Shown here one piece after another: positions 19,435-29,554 of a DNA stretch of 64,000 nt. The stretch spans positions 3,861,501 to 3,925,500 of the forward strand of contig NZ_CP048000.1 in the NCBI RefSeq assembly GCF_009931695.1, in the 5' to 3' direction. Source of the DNA: Anaerocolumna sedimenticola (GTDB taxonomy: Bacteria > Bacillota > Clostridia > Lachnospirales > Lachnospiraceae). The position numbers were made by a program, and so were the translations under genes. Within the stretch, counting starts at the first letter, position 1; every line of letters begins with the position of its first letter. The notes beneath the pieces were generated by a model. That model made no database searches. It was not told the origin of the DNA and saw nothing but the letters and a program-made list of their open reading frames with translations.

Positions 19435-20346
19435 TTACTTATTACATTTTACTACGGGTCTAGCTTCGATATAACCTCTATATCCCATAGGGGCAAGCTG
19501 AAAACGCGGTGCTTGCTCCGGAGCCCATTGATATCCGTATACTTCGGGATTAAATTTTTCAATATGTTTCCATACCTCACCGATTTCATACTGAAAATCC
19601 TCATCATTATAGGGTTCACCCTGAAACACCATCATTGTACAAGGCGGTAATATAATCAGTTCATACCCATCCGGAATGTTCTTATCATAGTCCATTGGCA
19701 GTTCCACTCCTTGAATATATGAAGATGTATCTTCAGGTATAAAATGGGACGGAAGCCACATACCAATAGGCTCATAAAGTGCTTCTTTTACACTTGATAA
19801 TAAACTCCATACATCACATCCAACTTCTTCACAGTATTCAAAATAGTCCTCCGCTTTTTTTCCTCTTTTTAAAAGGCATTTCCTTTCCGGTCGTTCAATA
19901 ATCTGCACAAATATTGACTTTGTCATATTTTCCATCCTTTCATCCATTTTATTTGAATTATGAAATGCTCGGTAGGTATCATAAGCTTTTTCAGGTAAAA
20001 ACAATTTTATGGGAGGTGTTTTGGATTTATATCTGCCAGGCGCAATACCAAATTCTCTGGAAAATGCCCTGGTGAATCCCTCCTGACTATCAAAAACAAA
20101 ATCCAGAGCGACGTCGATCACTTTCTTGTTTTCATCTCGTAGAATAAGTGCAGCCTGTGTAAGTCTTCTGGAACGTATATATTCAAAAATTCCTTTCCCG
20201 GTAACCTCTTTAAAAGTTCTGGCAAGATACCAGGAGGAATACCCAGCCTCTATGGATAATTGTTTCATGGTTATAGGCTTTGTTATATTCCGTTCAATAT
20301 AATTCTGCACTCTTTGTACGACATATGCTGATTCCCTTTTGGTCAT
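19435..20346 (-). CDS. AraC-family regulator with GyrI-like effector domain
   Basis: A 303-residue regulator. Residues about 8-105 are the double helix-turn-helix of AraC/XylS (YIERNITKPITMKQLSIEAG; FDSQEGFTRAFSREFGIAPG). The C-terminal half (about 140-300) matches the GyrI-like/effector-binding fold seen in Rob- and BmrR-type regulators that sense drugs or small molecules. It stands alone, with no obvious target gene beside it. Confidence 0.88.
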   Translation of the reverse strand: MTKRESAYVVQRVQNYIERNITKPITMKQLSIEAGYSSWYLARTFKEVTGKGIFEYIRSRRLTQAALILRDENKKVIDVALDFVFDSQEGFTRAFSREFGIAPGRYKSKTPPIKLFLPEKAYDTYRAFHNSNKMDERMENMTKSIFVQIIERPERKCLLKRGKKAEDYFEYCEEVGCDVWSLLSSVKEALYEPIGMWLPSHFIPEDTSSYIQGVELPMDYDKNIPDGYELIILPPCTMMVFQGEPYNDEDFQYEIGEVWKHIEKFNPEVYGYQWAPEQAPRFQLAPMGYRGYIEARPVVKCNK

Positions 20347-20767
20347 ATTTTACCCCATTGCATATACTGCACAGATCTGCAGTACTGCCATAAATGAAAA
20401 TGGTTGAAAGAATCGGTATATGGCTCCCTTTTTATCTTTTAGTTTCTTTCAACTATGAATACCTCCGATAGATCAAGAATACAATATTTTAGCATAATTT
20501 TCTTGACCGCCAGTGCGAAATTTATAAATAGACTATCATTCAATATTGGAGTAGTTTTCTTAAACTTAACTGTTTCAGCTGTTAAATTATTCGTTTATGG
20601 TGGTTATTACCATTTCCTTGCTGTTTGGCTTCATAGGACCTTTTGCTTCATAAAAAAATACATATCATCAGAAATTATTATATCTCCAATAATATGTATT
20701 TTAAAGATAAACTAATGTGTAATTAATTAATATGTACAAACGGATCTATAAGTTAATAAATATTAAC
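20347..20767. other. intergenic, no feature seen
   Basis: This gap of about 420 bp separates the AraC regulator from the secreted glycosidase. Open frames here lack ribosome sites and protein-like composition. I find no strong hairpin or repeat. Confidence 0.5.
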
Positions 20768-23134
20768 TTATTTCATTATTTCCAATAATTTATCAACACC
20801 TGGTTTCGTTGTCTTATTATTGAAGAAATCATAACGGAAGAATATAAATCCGTCTACCTTGCCGGTATCTCTACTGTATTCAACCTGTTCCTTTAACTCA
20901 TTGGTGTTATTTTTCCAATCTTTTTCTAATGTTGAACCAGCTTTATAGGTGGCAATACCAACATACATTTTAACCGTGGAACTAGTACGGAAAGATAACC
21001 ATTTATCCAATGTTTTATCAAAAGGATAACTGCTGTTGGAAAATGTCCAGTAAATCTGAGGACAAATGTAATCAATGTATTTATCAGAGGATAACCAGGT
21101 TTTATAATCTACATAATAACCTAAATTACTGGTTAAGGAATCATAGAAACCACCCGGGCTGATACCAAATTGAACGGAAGAATCTATCTTCTTAATGGCT
21201 GAATAGATTCCTTTGACCAAAGTATTTACGTTATTCCTTCTCCAATCGGCAATTGATAAAGCAGTCTTTTTACTCTCTTTGCATTCTGAAACGTAGGTCT
21301 TATATTCGGCAGCATCAAAATTAGTTGCATAACTGCTTCCTAAGGAAGGATAAAAATAATCATCAAAGTGAATTCCGTCCACATCATAATTCTGTACGAT
21401 TTCTTTCACACCGTTGGTAATTAAATTCTGTACTTCTTTTGATGCGGGATTATAATAAAGGTTGCCGGCATAAGATAACACATTACGATCGTTTGTTTTA
21501 TCTTTGTCATCATGCCATACTCTGGCAGGATTATCTTTGGATAATTTAGTATAATCCGTACTTGCAGTTGTTACACGGTAAGGATTCAACCAGGCATGTA
21601 TTTGTAATCCTCTTTCATGTGCAGCTTTAACCATATATTCTAAAGGGTCAAATCCCGGATCCGTGCCTTGTGTACCGGATGCATATCTTGACCATGGAAA
21701 ATACTCCGAATTATACATGGCATCACCAAACGGCCTTACATGAACAACAACCGCATTCATATTCATATCTACTACTTTATCAAACATCTTATCAATGGCA
21801 GATTCAAAGCTGGCTTCTGTAAATCCATCTTTACCATAATTCATGTATTCTAAGTATGAAATCCAAACTGCACGAAACTCCAAGACTACATTAACTACTT
21901 TTATTACAGAATTTCCTGCTTTATCTGTTACTAAAACACTGTAATTACCGGAAGAGGTTACAGTGAATTTACCTGTACCCGTTACATCCTTTGCGTTACT
22001 CCACTTATCTGAGCCAATATCCGTTACATTTCCTTTTAAATATTTGATAACGGATATACCGGAAGTTGTATCTTTGGCATTATATGTAATAATAGCTTTC
22101 TGATTGGTAACGGTATAATTTAAAGAAAGTGTTGGTAACGCCTTATCAATATTGGAAATGGTAATAATTTTTACAGATTGATTACCGACAATATCGGTTG
22201 CCAAAACGGTGTAATTACCATTATTGCTTACTTTAAAACCGCCTTTTCCGTTACTGTCCAGTTTTATTAAGGTTGGTTTACCCGCATCCGTAAAATCTGC
22301 AGCTGTTTTCTCCCCTGAGAGATATTTAGCTTCCTTAACACCGGACCCGGGATCAGTAGCGGTAAGATTAACTGTTACAGAAGATTTAGTCGGTTTTGTT
22401 GTACTTAAAGTATAGGCAATCTCAGGAGTTGTTTTATCAATATTCTCTACCGTTACCGCTTTTATTGTTTTATTTCCGGCGGTATCTTCTACTAAAAAAG
22501 TAAATGTGTTATTGGTTTTTACCGTTAACTTACCGGAATACATGTAATTATACTCAGCTTTTGTTACCTCAGTTTTGGTTAAGCTGATACTTTTACCTGC
22601 TTCTCCAAAATCAGCAGCTGTTTTAGTACCGATAAGGTATTTTAAGCTCTTTACCCCTAACCCTTTTTCACCAACCAGAAAAGATAAGGTGACATTCCCT
22701 TTCGTTAAATCACTTGTACTTTTTGTTACTTTAATTGCAGGTTTTGTGATATCAATATTTGAAATTGTGATTTTTTTTAATGAATCATTACCCGCTTTAT
22801 CTACGGCATAAAATGAATAGGTACCGTTAGCCGTAATCGTAACAGTATATACATTTTTTGAGTTTAATTTTATTAATTTACCTGATTTCTTAAAATAATC
22901 GGCATTTTTACTGCCGGAAGACCATTTTAAAGATTTTATACCAGAGGCATCTGATACTTTAACTTCTACTTTAATGGATTTATTAGTTGGTTCTTTTGTA
23001 TCTGCTTTTAATGTAATTGCAGGATCTGTTTTATCCGACGCTGCATACACGGGCACTGTAGCGAATAGGACTGCTCCTATTATAAAAATCATTAAAAGAC
23101 CAGATAACCATTGTACTTTGTTCTTATTTATCAT
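20768..23134 (-). CDS. secreted GHL10-type (DUF187) glycoside hydrolase-like protein with Ig-like repeats
   Basis: A secreted protein of about 788 residues: signal peptide (MINKNKVQWLSGLLMIFIIG..., ending VPVYAA); about four Ig-like repeats, each ending in a YSVLVTDKAGNSV- or NYTVLATDIVGNQS-like strand (to residue about 410); then a GHL10 barrel (RAVWISYLEYMNYG, AVVVHVRPFGDAMY, GLQIHAWLNPYR, DGIHFDDYFYP, FGISPGGFYD). The frame extends to a GTG at 23200, but its ribosome site would touch the start; ATG 23134 follows GGAGGG and gives a proper signal peptide. Probably acts on cell-wall or surface glycans. Confidence 0.87.
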   Translation of the reverse strand: MINKNKVQWLSGLLMIFIIGAVLFATVPVYAASDKTDPAITLKADTKEPTNKSIKVEVKVSDASGIKSLKWSSGSKNADYFKKSGKLIKLNSKNVYTVTITANGTYSFYAVDKAGNDSLKKITISNIDITKPAIKVTKSTSDLTKGNVTLSFLVGEKGLGVKSLKYLIGTKTAADFGEAGKSISLTKTEVTKAEYNYMYSGKLTVKTNNTFTFLVEDTAGNKTIKAVTVENIDKTTPEIAYTLSTTKPTKSSVTVNLTATDPGSGVKEAKYLSGEKTAADFTDAGKPTLIKLDSNGKGGFKVSNNGNYTVLATDIVGNQSVKIITISNIDKALPTLSLNYTVTNQKAIITYNAKDTTSGISVIKYLKGNVTDIGSDKWSNAKDVTGTGKFTVTSSGNYSVLVTDKAGNSVIKVVNVVLEFRAVWISYLEYMNYGKDGFTEASFESAIDKMFDKVVDMNMNAVVVHVRPFGDAMYNSEYFPWSRYASGTQGTDPGFDPLEYMVKAAHERGLQIHAWLNPYRVTTASTDYTKLSKDNPARVWHDDKDKTNDRNVLSYAGNLYYNPASKEVQNLITNGVKEIVQNYDVDGIHFDDYFYPSLGSSYATNFDAAEYKTYVSECKESKKTALSIADWRRNNVNTLVKGIYSAIKKIDSSVQFGISPGGFYDSLTSNLGYYVDYKTWLSSDKYIDYICPQIYWTFSNSSYPFDKTLDKWLSFRTSSTVKMYVGIATYKAGSTLEKDWKNNTNELKEQVEYSRDTGKVDGFIFFRYDFFNNKTTKPGVDKLLEIMK

Positions 23135-23255
23135 TTGTCTAAATTCCCTCCAGAAACTGTTATGGCATCCCCCTAAATCTCCGCTCGTCAATATGTTCAC
23201 TCCCTTTATGTAATTTAACTTATTATTCCAAATAAAATATTGTGTATCTTGAAAA

Positions 23256-23317
23256 GCCTGCCATTTAAAGTCAAATAAATTATTAAGAATAGACTCTTTT
23301 GACTTTTGTTGACAGGC
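23256..23317 (-). terminator. terminator after the amidase gene
   Basis: Nested stems GCCTGCCA/TGACAGGC (23256-23263, 23310-23317) and AAAGTCAAA/TTTGACTTT lie within 75 bp of the amidase stop. On the minus strand TTTTC follows. Confidence 0.65.
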
Positions 23318-23328
23318 ATTTCTATTAT

Positions 23329-25952
23329 TTATCTTCCAGTGGGATAAGAACTAAATACATCACATAATATATCATAAATTGCTTCTGCAGATTTTTCCTG
23401 AAAATCAGAATCTGTTATTTTTTTCAAATCGCTTGTATTAGACATAAAACCTAATTCAATTAATATAGCAGGTACTGTATTCTCTCTGCATACTGCAAGG
23501 TTTTTATCACTGATATATCTCTTATCTGTACCGATTTTACCAGGCAATGAATTTAAGAACATATTAGCTAAAATTTTGCTGTTTAATCCATTATCCGTAG
23601 TTGCTTTATTAGAACCGGTATAATAAATTTCGGTTCCCTTTGGTGATGTGTTAATATTTGCATTCATATGAAGACTGATAAATAAGTCAGCTCCAACTTT
23701 TTTTGCAAAAGCTGCTCTTTCATATAAATCAACTTTCGTATTATTATATCTGGAATAATATGCTTTTATTTCAGAATCTTCAGCATTAAAATATTTCTGA
23801 GTCAATTCATACATAATTTTAAAGTTTAAATCTTTTTCATTAATGGTCACACCATTTAATTTACGGCTTGCACCCGGATCGGTTCCGCCATGTCCGGCAT
23901 CCAATACGACAATATTTTTATAGATATCTCTTGGATTACCGAGAGCTACTCCAATATATCCACCCAGATCTTTTAATTTATATCCCTGAAGTTTAGTTGT
24001 ACCGATAACTATTTCGGTCATATCATTTTTATAACCGACAGAAATATCACTTATTACACTATTAGAGGAATCGATTGGATAAGTATTATATAGATCCCTA
24101 TAATCACCAGGTATACGAAGAACGATTTGATTATTATAATAAAGGTCTTCATTGGTTATTTCAGAATAAAATACTTCATCCGGAATTTTAATCTGTAAAG
24201 CGTAATCCAAATTATCGTTGGAACTTTCTTCGGTAAAAGTAAGTAAATATGTATTACCGGTATTAGTTACTTCATAATTGGCTGAACCGGATGTTTCTAA
24301 AATAATCTTAGTAGTATTGCCATCAGTAGAGGTGCTGGTTACGGATTGCAGGGTGTTAAGAGCTGTATTTAAATACTGCTCTCCTACACTGTTAATTGTA
24401 TTAGGTATTTCCAAAGAAATAATATTGCCATTTTCTGTTAAATCAACATTAAGTTCTCTCAAACCGGTAATCTTAACATAATCATTACCAGCTTGTGTAC
24501 CTGCCTCAATATTAGAAATGTAGTTAGGATATAAAGTCAGGTATAAAGTACATTTATCATCAGATAATGATAATTCATAACTGGTATTCGGATCCATTAA
24601 ATCAAAATCTATGTCGGTAGATAAATCGGAATGATCGGTTGTAGCTGTGATATGATCGGTTAATTTACCGCCTAAACTGTATTCTTTCGTATCACTTTCT
24701 TCAAGATAAGAATTATTAATATGAAGATTCAATGTTTGATCATTAATCTTAACAGTAGACTTACCAAAAGGTGCATAGGAATTAATGGCATATACTTCAA
24801 TGTTGCTGCTGAATGGAGAATCCATTTTTATTGAAGTAATATTAGAAGACGTATCATTATCGTCCGAAATTTCGGATGCAGTATTATGGCTGTTTGCTTT
24901 GTTATATTCTTCTGTATAGTCAGATGAGATACCCCAATTAAAAGCAACAGAGTCCGGTACAGGATCACCGCCTAATTCAGGACCATCTTCACCATCCTGG
25001 TCATCCTCATCTTCCGGTGCTCTTGACGTAATAACCGAAGTTTTGGTTGAGGAATTCCATGTATAATCGTAACCCAGATAAGAGGAAACAAAACTTCCCG
25101 GAACCATGACATAAGATACTTTCGAATCTTTATTCTCAACTAACAGAGGGCGGTATCCATCGTACGGGATTTACCGTTTACCAAAGCGGTTTTACTTCCA
25201 AGCGTCAGCTTAACAACAGTGTCGTTTAGCCTAAGTGTTACTACTTTCGTACTGCTGTTATAAGAATAACCAGCCTTGATGGAAGATGCACTGAATACTT
25301 GATATGCACGGAGCATCGCCGTATTATCAATAATAATACTTGGCATAGAACCTAAATTTACTGATTTGCCGTCAATGGTAACTTTACCCAAGGTCCCATT
25401 ATAAGATACATTTTTATTATTATAATATAGATGCATCGGTGATGTTATGGAAGCGGTTGAAGTAGAGCTGTTCCAGTCATATTTATAACCAAAAGTCTCT
25501 GCAACATATCTTGCAGGAACTAAGAGCTTGGTAACTTTCTGATCTTTATATTTAACTTTCATGGGGGCTAAAGACAAAGTAACGGATTTTCCGTTTAAGG
25601 TTGCCTTTTTACTTCCTGCAGTTAAAACTAAAGTTGTACCGTTCTGGGATAAGGTCAGCTTACCTTTTGTGTCATCATATTTATAATTCATTTTAATAGC
25701 AGATTTAACGAAAACATCGTTAAAGGGAGCCAGGGAAGTGCCGTCAAAAATGATCCCAGGAGTATTTCTCATATTAATAGTTGAGCCATTATATGTATAT
25801 TTAACCTGTTGACCTGTATAGGTTACATTCTTATTTGACCCATAATAATATAAGTTAAGTTTTGTTGCAGCCAGTGCACTTGTAACCGGTAAACACACCA
25901 GCACAACTGCTAAAATCAGCAAAAATTTTAAATTGTTACATTTCCTATACAT
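23329..25952 (-). CDS. N-acetylmuramoyl-L-alanine amidase with stalk domains, frameshifted
   Basis: Cuts the amide bond between MurNAc and the peptide in peptidoglycan. Signal peptide (MYRKCNNLKFLLILAVVL..., ending SALAA), copper-amine-oxidase-like stalk repeats (VPARYVAETFGYKYDWNSS), an acidic linker (PEDEDDQDGEDG), an AMIN-like segment and a C-terminal Amidase_3 domain with zinc ligands in LDAGHGGTDPGA and ISLHMNA and catalytic Glu in ILIELGFMSN. The frame breaks at GGG 25148-25150: MDTALC-stop versus MDTAPLLVENKDSKVSYVM with one extra base. Restored length is about 875 residues. Start ATG 25952 follows AAAGGATG. Confidence 0.86.
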
Positions 25953-26445
25953 ATTTAAATCATCCTTTTGTATTTTATCATTACTTTGCAATAGCATAAA
26001 AAATAGACTGCTTACGGTAGAATAAATATGTGCCGTAAGTAAATGTAATATAATATCATGCTATCCGATTCATGTATTAACAAGTTTCAGGGCATTACAT
26101 TTTCATCGTTTCCTATTTCTCTTATTCCATAAGACGACCGCTATTATAGCAGACCGTATTACTTTTTATGCTTTCATTACCAGTTTTTTCTTTAGTGATT
26201 ATTCAGATATCATCTTTTTATCTTTTGTAACTACTTTAACTATTAACACCTCCCATTAGTAAATCAAAAACTATTACATCATTTCTTTGTTCATTTTGCA
26301 TAATATACCTAATACATTTAAACAATACTGTTAAATAGTGTTAAAAGTATGTCATTTTATTGTTGATTTTCAATTTTATGGTCAAATTATTAAAATTATG
26401 TTATAATTACAATAATTATGAAATTTCATAGAAAGGATAGCAGAA
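25953..26445. other. divergent intergenic region with the recombinase promoter
   Basis: AT-rich gap between the amidase and the recombinase, transcribed away from each other. TATAAT at 26402-26407, with TGGTCA 17 bases upstream, is a likely plus-strand promoter. No gene is seen. Confidence 0.5.
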
Positions 26446-27495
26446 ATGGTTGAGAATAATTATCATGACCAAAAAAATATTGAAAATACAGTAAGGTTAC
26501 GTGAAATCATAGCAGAACTCCCTCGTTTCTGCGGCGACTTTTTCCGTGGCATAGAGCCAACAACTTCTTCGTTGACAAGAATTGCCTATGCCTATGATTT
26601 AAGAGTTTTCTTCCAGTTTTTATATAACTCCAATCCTTTATTTAAGAAGACTTCCATCAGAGATTTAAAAGTTGAAATATTAGATCAGATTAAACCTATT
26701 GATATTGAAGAATATTTAGAGTATCTCTCCTACTACCAAAAAGGGGATGTGAAAATCTTAAACCAGGAAAATGGCAAGAAAAGAAAATTAATATCTTTAC
26801 GAAGCTTTTATAATTACTTTTATAAGAGAGAAATGATTCAGTATAATCCTGCCGCACTAGTCGATATACCCAAACTCCATCAAAAAGAAATTATCCGGCT
26901 TGATATTGATGAAGTTGCAAAAATGTTAGATGAAGTTGAATCCGGAGAAAACATGACAAAATCCCAGCAAAAGTATCATAATAAAACAAAGGTAAGGGAT
27001 TTGGCAATTATTACGCTCCTGTTAGGAACCGGTATTCGTGTCAGCGAATGTGTCGGCTTGGACATCAATGATGTGGATTTTAATAATGACGGTATTAAAA
27101 TCAGGCGTAAGGGTGGATACGAATCTATTATCTATTTTGGTGATGAAGTACAGGAGGCCTTAGAAAATTATTTACTGGAACGGGAAGCTGTTATTCCGGC
27201 GACCGGCAGTGAGAATGCCCTGTTTTTATCCATTCAGAAAAAAAGAATCAGTGTAAAAGCAGTTGAAAACCTGGTCAAAAAATATGCCGGATTGGTTACC
27301 AGACTTAAAAAAATCACTCCTCATAAATTAAGAAGCACCTATGGTACAAGCCTTTATCGGGAAACCGGAGATATTTATCTGGTAGCCGACGTCTTAGGCC
27401 ATAAAGATGTAAATACAACGAAAAAACACTATGCCGCCATTGAAGATACCAGGCGCAGGAGTGCTGCAAGTAAGGTTAAGTTAAGGGAAAAATAA
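26446..27495 (+). CDS. tyrosine recombinase, XerS/XerC-like
   Basis: A 349-residue site-specific recombinase. The SAM-like core-binding domain covers residues about 25-135; the catalytic domain has all active residues: R198 (LGTGIRVSE), K222 (IRRKGG), H293-x-x-R296 (TPHKLRS), H319 (VLGHKD) and nucleophile Y329 (KKHYAAI). The length and layout are closest to the single-recombinase XerS type of Gram-positives, but no integrative-element genes or att-like repeats are seen next to it, and a chromosomal dimer-resolution role is not proven. Promoter at 26379-26407. Confidence 0.85.
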   Translation: MVENNYHDQKNIENTVRLREIIAELPRFCGDFFRGIEPTTSSLTRIAYAYDLRVFFQFLYNSNPLFKKTSIRDLKVEILDQIKPIDIEEYLEYLSYYQKGDVKILNQENGKKRKLISLRSFYNYFYKREMIQYNPAALVDIPKLHQKEIIRLDIDEVAKMLDEVESGENMTKSQQKYHNKTKVRDLAIITLLLGTGIRVSECVGLDINDVDFNNDGIKIRRKGGYESIIYFGDEVQEALENYLLEREAVIPATGSENALFLSIQKKRISVKAVENLVKKYAGLVTRLKKITPHKLRSTYGTSLYRETGDIYLVADVLGHKDVNTTKKHYAAIEDTRRRSAASKVKLREK

Positions 27496-27875
27496 GATTC
27501 CCGATAACTGAAAAGAAAATTTAAAAAATTACCAAATAATGGACTTTATTGTTATGAAAACTTAAAAATAATATTGTTAATATTTTATAAAAATTGAACT
27601 TTATAGTTAAAAAGCTCTATAGATAATAATATTTGTATATGGATATGATTGAATGAGGGATATTTTTTTCCCTCCTTTTAATTGCGTACCAATATTAAAA
27701 ATCCTTCGGAACGGAATAAATAGTTCAATTGACTTAATTTCATTTTCCATCATAGTTCTAACCTTGTTATATCCTTTTAAAAAATAATTCTTACCTTGCT
27801 CTATCTTTTTTTAATTTTGTTACATCAATTTATGCAGATAATGGAAAGCAATATGCTTATATTACAAATATGAAC
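27496..27875. other. intergenic, terminator only
   Basis: AT-rich gap between the convergent recombinase and cupin genes. It contains the recombinase terminator near 27655 and no recognisable gene. Confidence 0.5.
27655..27680 (+). terminator. terminator after the recombinase gene
   Basis: GAGGGA (27655-27660) and TCCCTC (27669-27674) form a short stem followed by CTTTTAATT, 160 bp after the stop. Confidence 0.5.
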
Positions 27876-28376
27876 TTATTCTCCATCAAGATAGTTAACT
27901 TCCGACTCAATTTTGAATGATTTTTGCATGTCTCCAGCCATAATACGCACTTTGCCTGTATTGGGATAGATAACTACTTCCGGTGTACCTACTGTATGAA
28001 CATCAAGGTAAAAAAGCGGTTCATTTGAATTATTGCTCAACATGTGCGCGCCGTTTTCATTTGGCGGCATTACAATTACATCACCTTCAGAAACTTCAAT
28101 ATCACCTTTTGGTGTTTTTAACGTAGCAGTCCCGGATATAATATAGAAAACTTCTTCATTCCCTGTATGCTGATGATATGGATAATTACTTTTACCTGGT
28201 TGTAACATATAGAAGTTAACACTGAGTTTTCCCTCGCCACTTCTGTATGGCGAAACACTTTCACTCCTTTGAAATTCGAACAATTGTTCATTCTTACCGA
28301 TGTAGTCATAAATCTGATTCAAATTGAAATCGCGGTACTGTGCTGTCTTTACATTTTTTATTTCCAGTTCTCGCAT
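27876..28376 (-). CDS. cupin-domain protein
   Basis: A 166-residue single-cupin protein. The metal-binding motifs are visible: YPYHQHTGNEEVFYIISG (motif 1, with both His and the Glu) and PPNENGAHMLSNNS (motif 2, His). Related proteins bind a metal and a small carboxylate or sugar; the role cannot be deduced. ATG is preceded by GGGAGGAA. It has no operon partner on this strand. Confidence 0.8.
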   Translation of the reverse strand: MRELEIKNVKTAQYRDFNLNQIYDYIGKNEQLFEFQRSESVSPYRSGEGKLSVNFYMLQPGKSNYPYHQHTGNEEVFYIISGTATLKTPKGDIEVSEGDVIVMPPNENGAHMLSNNSNEPLFYLDVHTVGTPEVVIYPNTGKVRIMAGDMQKSFKIESEVNYLDGE

Positions 28377-28566
28377 GATAACATTCCTCCCAAAATATAA
28401 ATATTGACTAGTTCGTAAATTAATGATGGCATATAATTATATGGTAATATTATACATTACATATTTGCACAAAACAACGGTCAAGCAATGAACTTTTGGA
28501 ATAAATGTATTGTTACAACAAATAGACTAAAAGTAATTATAATATATAGTTTACTTATTAGAACCA

Positions 28567-28733
28567 CTATACTCCATATGGACAGACATACAAACACATA
28601 CCGCATACATGAAGTTTACCGGCTTCGTTCAGTTTCTCAAAATATTCTTCACATTTTTTTACATCAAACTTTATGTGATAAAATCAATACCGTGAAAATC
28701 TCCTAATTCTTTTATTCTTTCTAACAGACTCAT
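28567..28733 (-). pseudogene. remnant of a 4Fe-4S (QueG-like) protein gene with internal deletion
   Basis: A strong ribosome site (TAGGAGGT) and ATG at 28733 begin MSLLERIKELGDFHGIDFI, the usual N-terminus of epoxyqueuosine-reductase-like iron-sulfur proteins, then a stop. In another frame right after it the C-terminal piece KKCEEYFEKLNEAGKLHVC is followed by GMCLYVCPYGV. The whole middle (about 200 residues or more) is missing, so this is a decayed gene. Confidence 0.65.
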
Positions 28734-28790
28734 ATTTTTTACCTCCTAAACTTAAAAATCCGTTTAAAAAAATTAACCGGAATTACACCA

Positions 28791-29303
28791 TTAGATAATA
28801 TACTTTTCCATCAAATAAAACTTTCCTTTTCTCCAATGTGCCTCTCCTACAATGTTATATCCTAATGACTTATACATTTTAAGAGCATATGGGTTTAATG
28901 AAAAAGCATCTAATCGAATAGCCTCTATTCCTTTCTTTAGCAGCAAGTTTTCGATATATTGCAATGTTCTTGTACCAATTCCCTGATTCTGAAAATCCGG
29001 GTTGACACATAAACGATGTATTACATAAAAGGGAGAATCTGGATATTTCCAATTCCCATTTACATATTGTTTATCTGCTTCCTGATTTAAAACAAATACG
29101 GAACAAATTTGACTATCGATTTCTCCGACAAACAGCTGATTTTCTTCAATGTCATTACTTAAGACCTCTTTATTTGGATATAATTCATCCCACTGAGGTA
29201 TCTCTTTCCTATTCATTTCTATTATTGCTTTCAGGAAAAGCTGATTAATGAATTCTAAGTCTTCCATACAAGCCTTTCTGAAGCTTATTCTACTAACTTT
29301 CAT
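28791..29303 (-). CDS. GNAT-family N-acetyltransferase
   Basis: A 170-residue acetyltransferase. Seen: the N-terminal strand/helix (RKACMEDLEFINQLFLKAI), the acetyl-CoA loop NPDFQNQGIGTRTLQYIE (Q-x-x-G-I/G form) and the C-terminal NPYALKMYKSLGYN. ATG at 29303 follows TGGAGGA. The substrate is unknown, and it has no operon partner. Confidence 0.85.
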   Translation of the reverse strand: MKVSRISFRKACMEDLEFINQLFLKAIIEMNRKEIPQWDELYPNKEVLSNDIEENQLFVGEIDSQICSVFVLNQEADKQYVNGNWKYPDSPFYVIHRLCVNPDFQNQGIGTRTLQYIENLLLKKGIEAIRLDAFSLNPYALKMYKSLGYNIVGEAHWRKGKFYLMEKYII

Positions 29304-29347
29304 TTTAATCCTCCATGCTGTTGTAAAGCGTTATTATTCTGCCGATT

Positions 29348-29448
29348 GGTCAAAAAGCCCAATTTATTGTTTTGAATGAATACGGGCGTAATATTTACTA
29401 TCGTAAATATATATATTCATAATATCTAAGATTAAAGGGCTTTTGACC
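29348..29448. repeat. 101-bp inverted repeat in a divergent promoter region
   Basis: GGTCAAAAAGCCC (29348-29360) is repeated in inverted form as GGGCTTTTGACC (29437-29448) about 76 bp away. The inner part is AT-rich. It could be a paired operator, a relic element or a terminator. Confidence 0.5.
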
Positions 29449-29554
29449 CTCGAATCAAAAAATATTATTAAAATTATTATTATAATGGTTGAATACCAGT
29501 TATTAGAATACGGCATATAATAGAATCATAATAATATGCAAATTAGAGGATTTT

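Noticed and set aside
20455-20715. An 86-codon plus-strand frame between the AraC and glycosidase genes
   Set aside because: No ribosome site, odd composition and no similarity to known proteins; probably chance in AT-rich DNA.
26446-27495. Recombinase as integrase of a mobile element
   Set aside because: No att-like direct repeats, tRNA target or cargo genes are seen; the protein looks like a chromosomal Xer enzyme.
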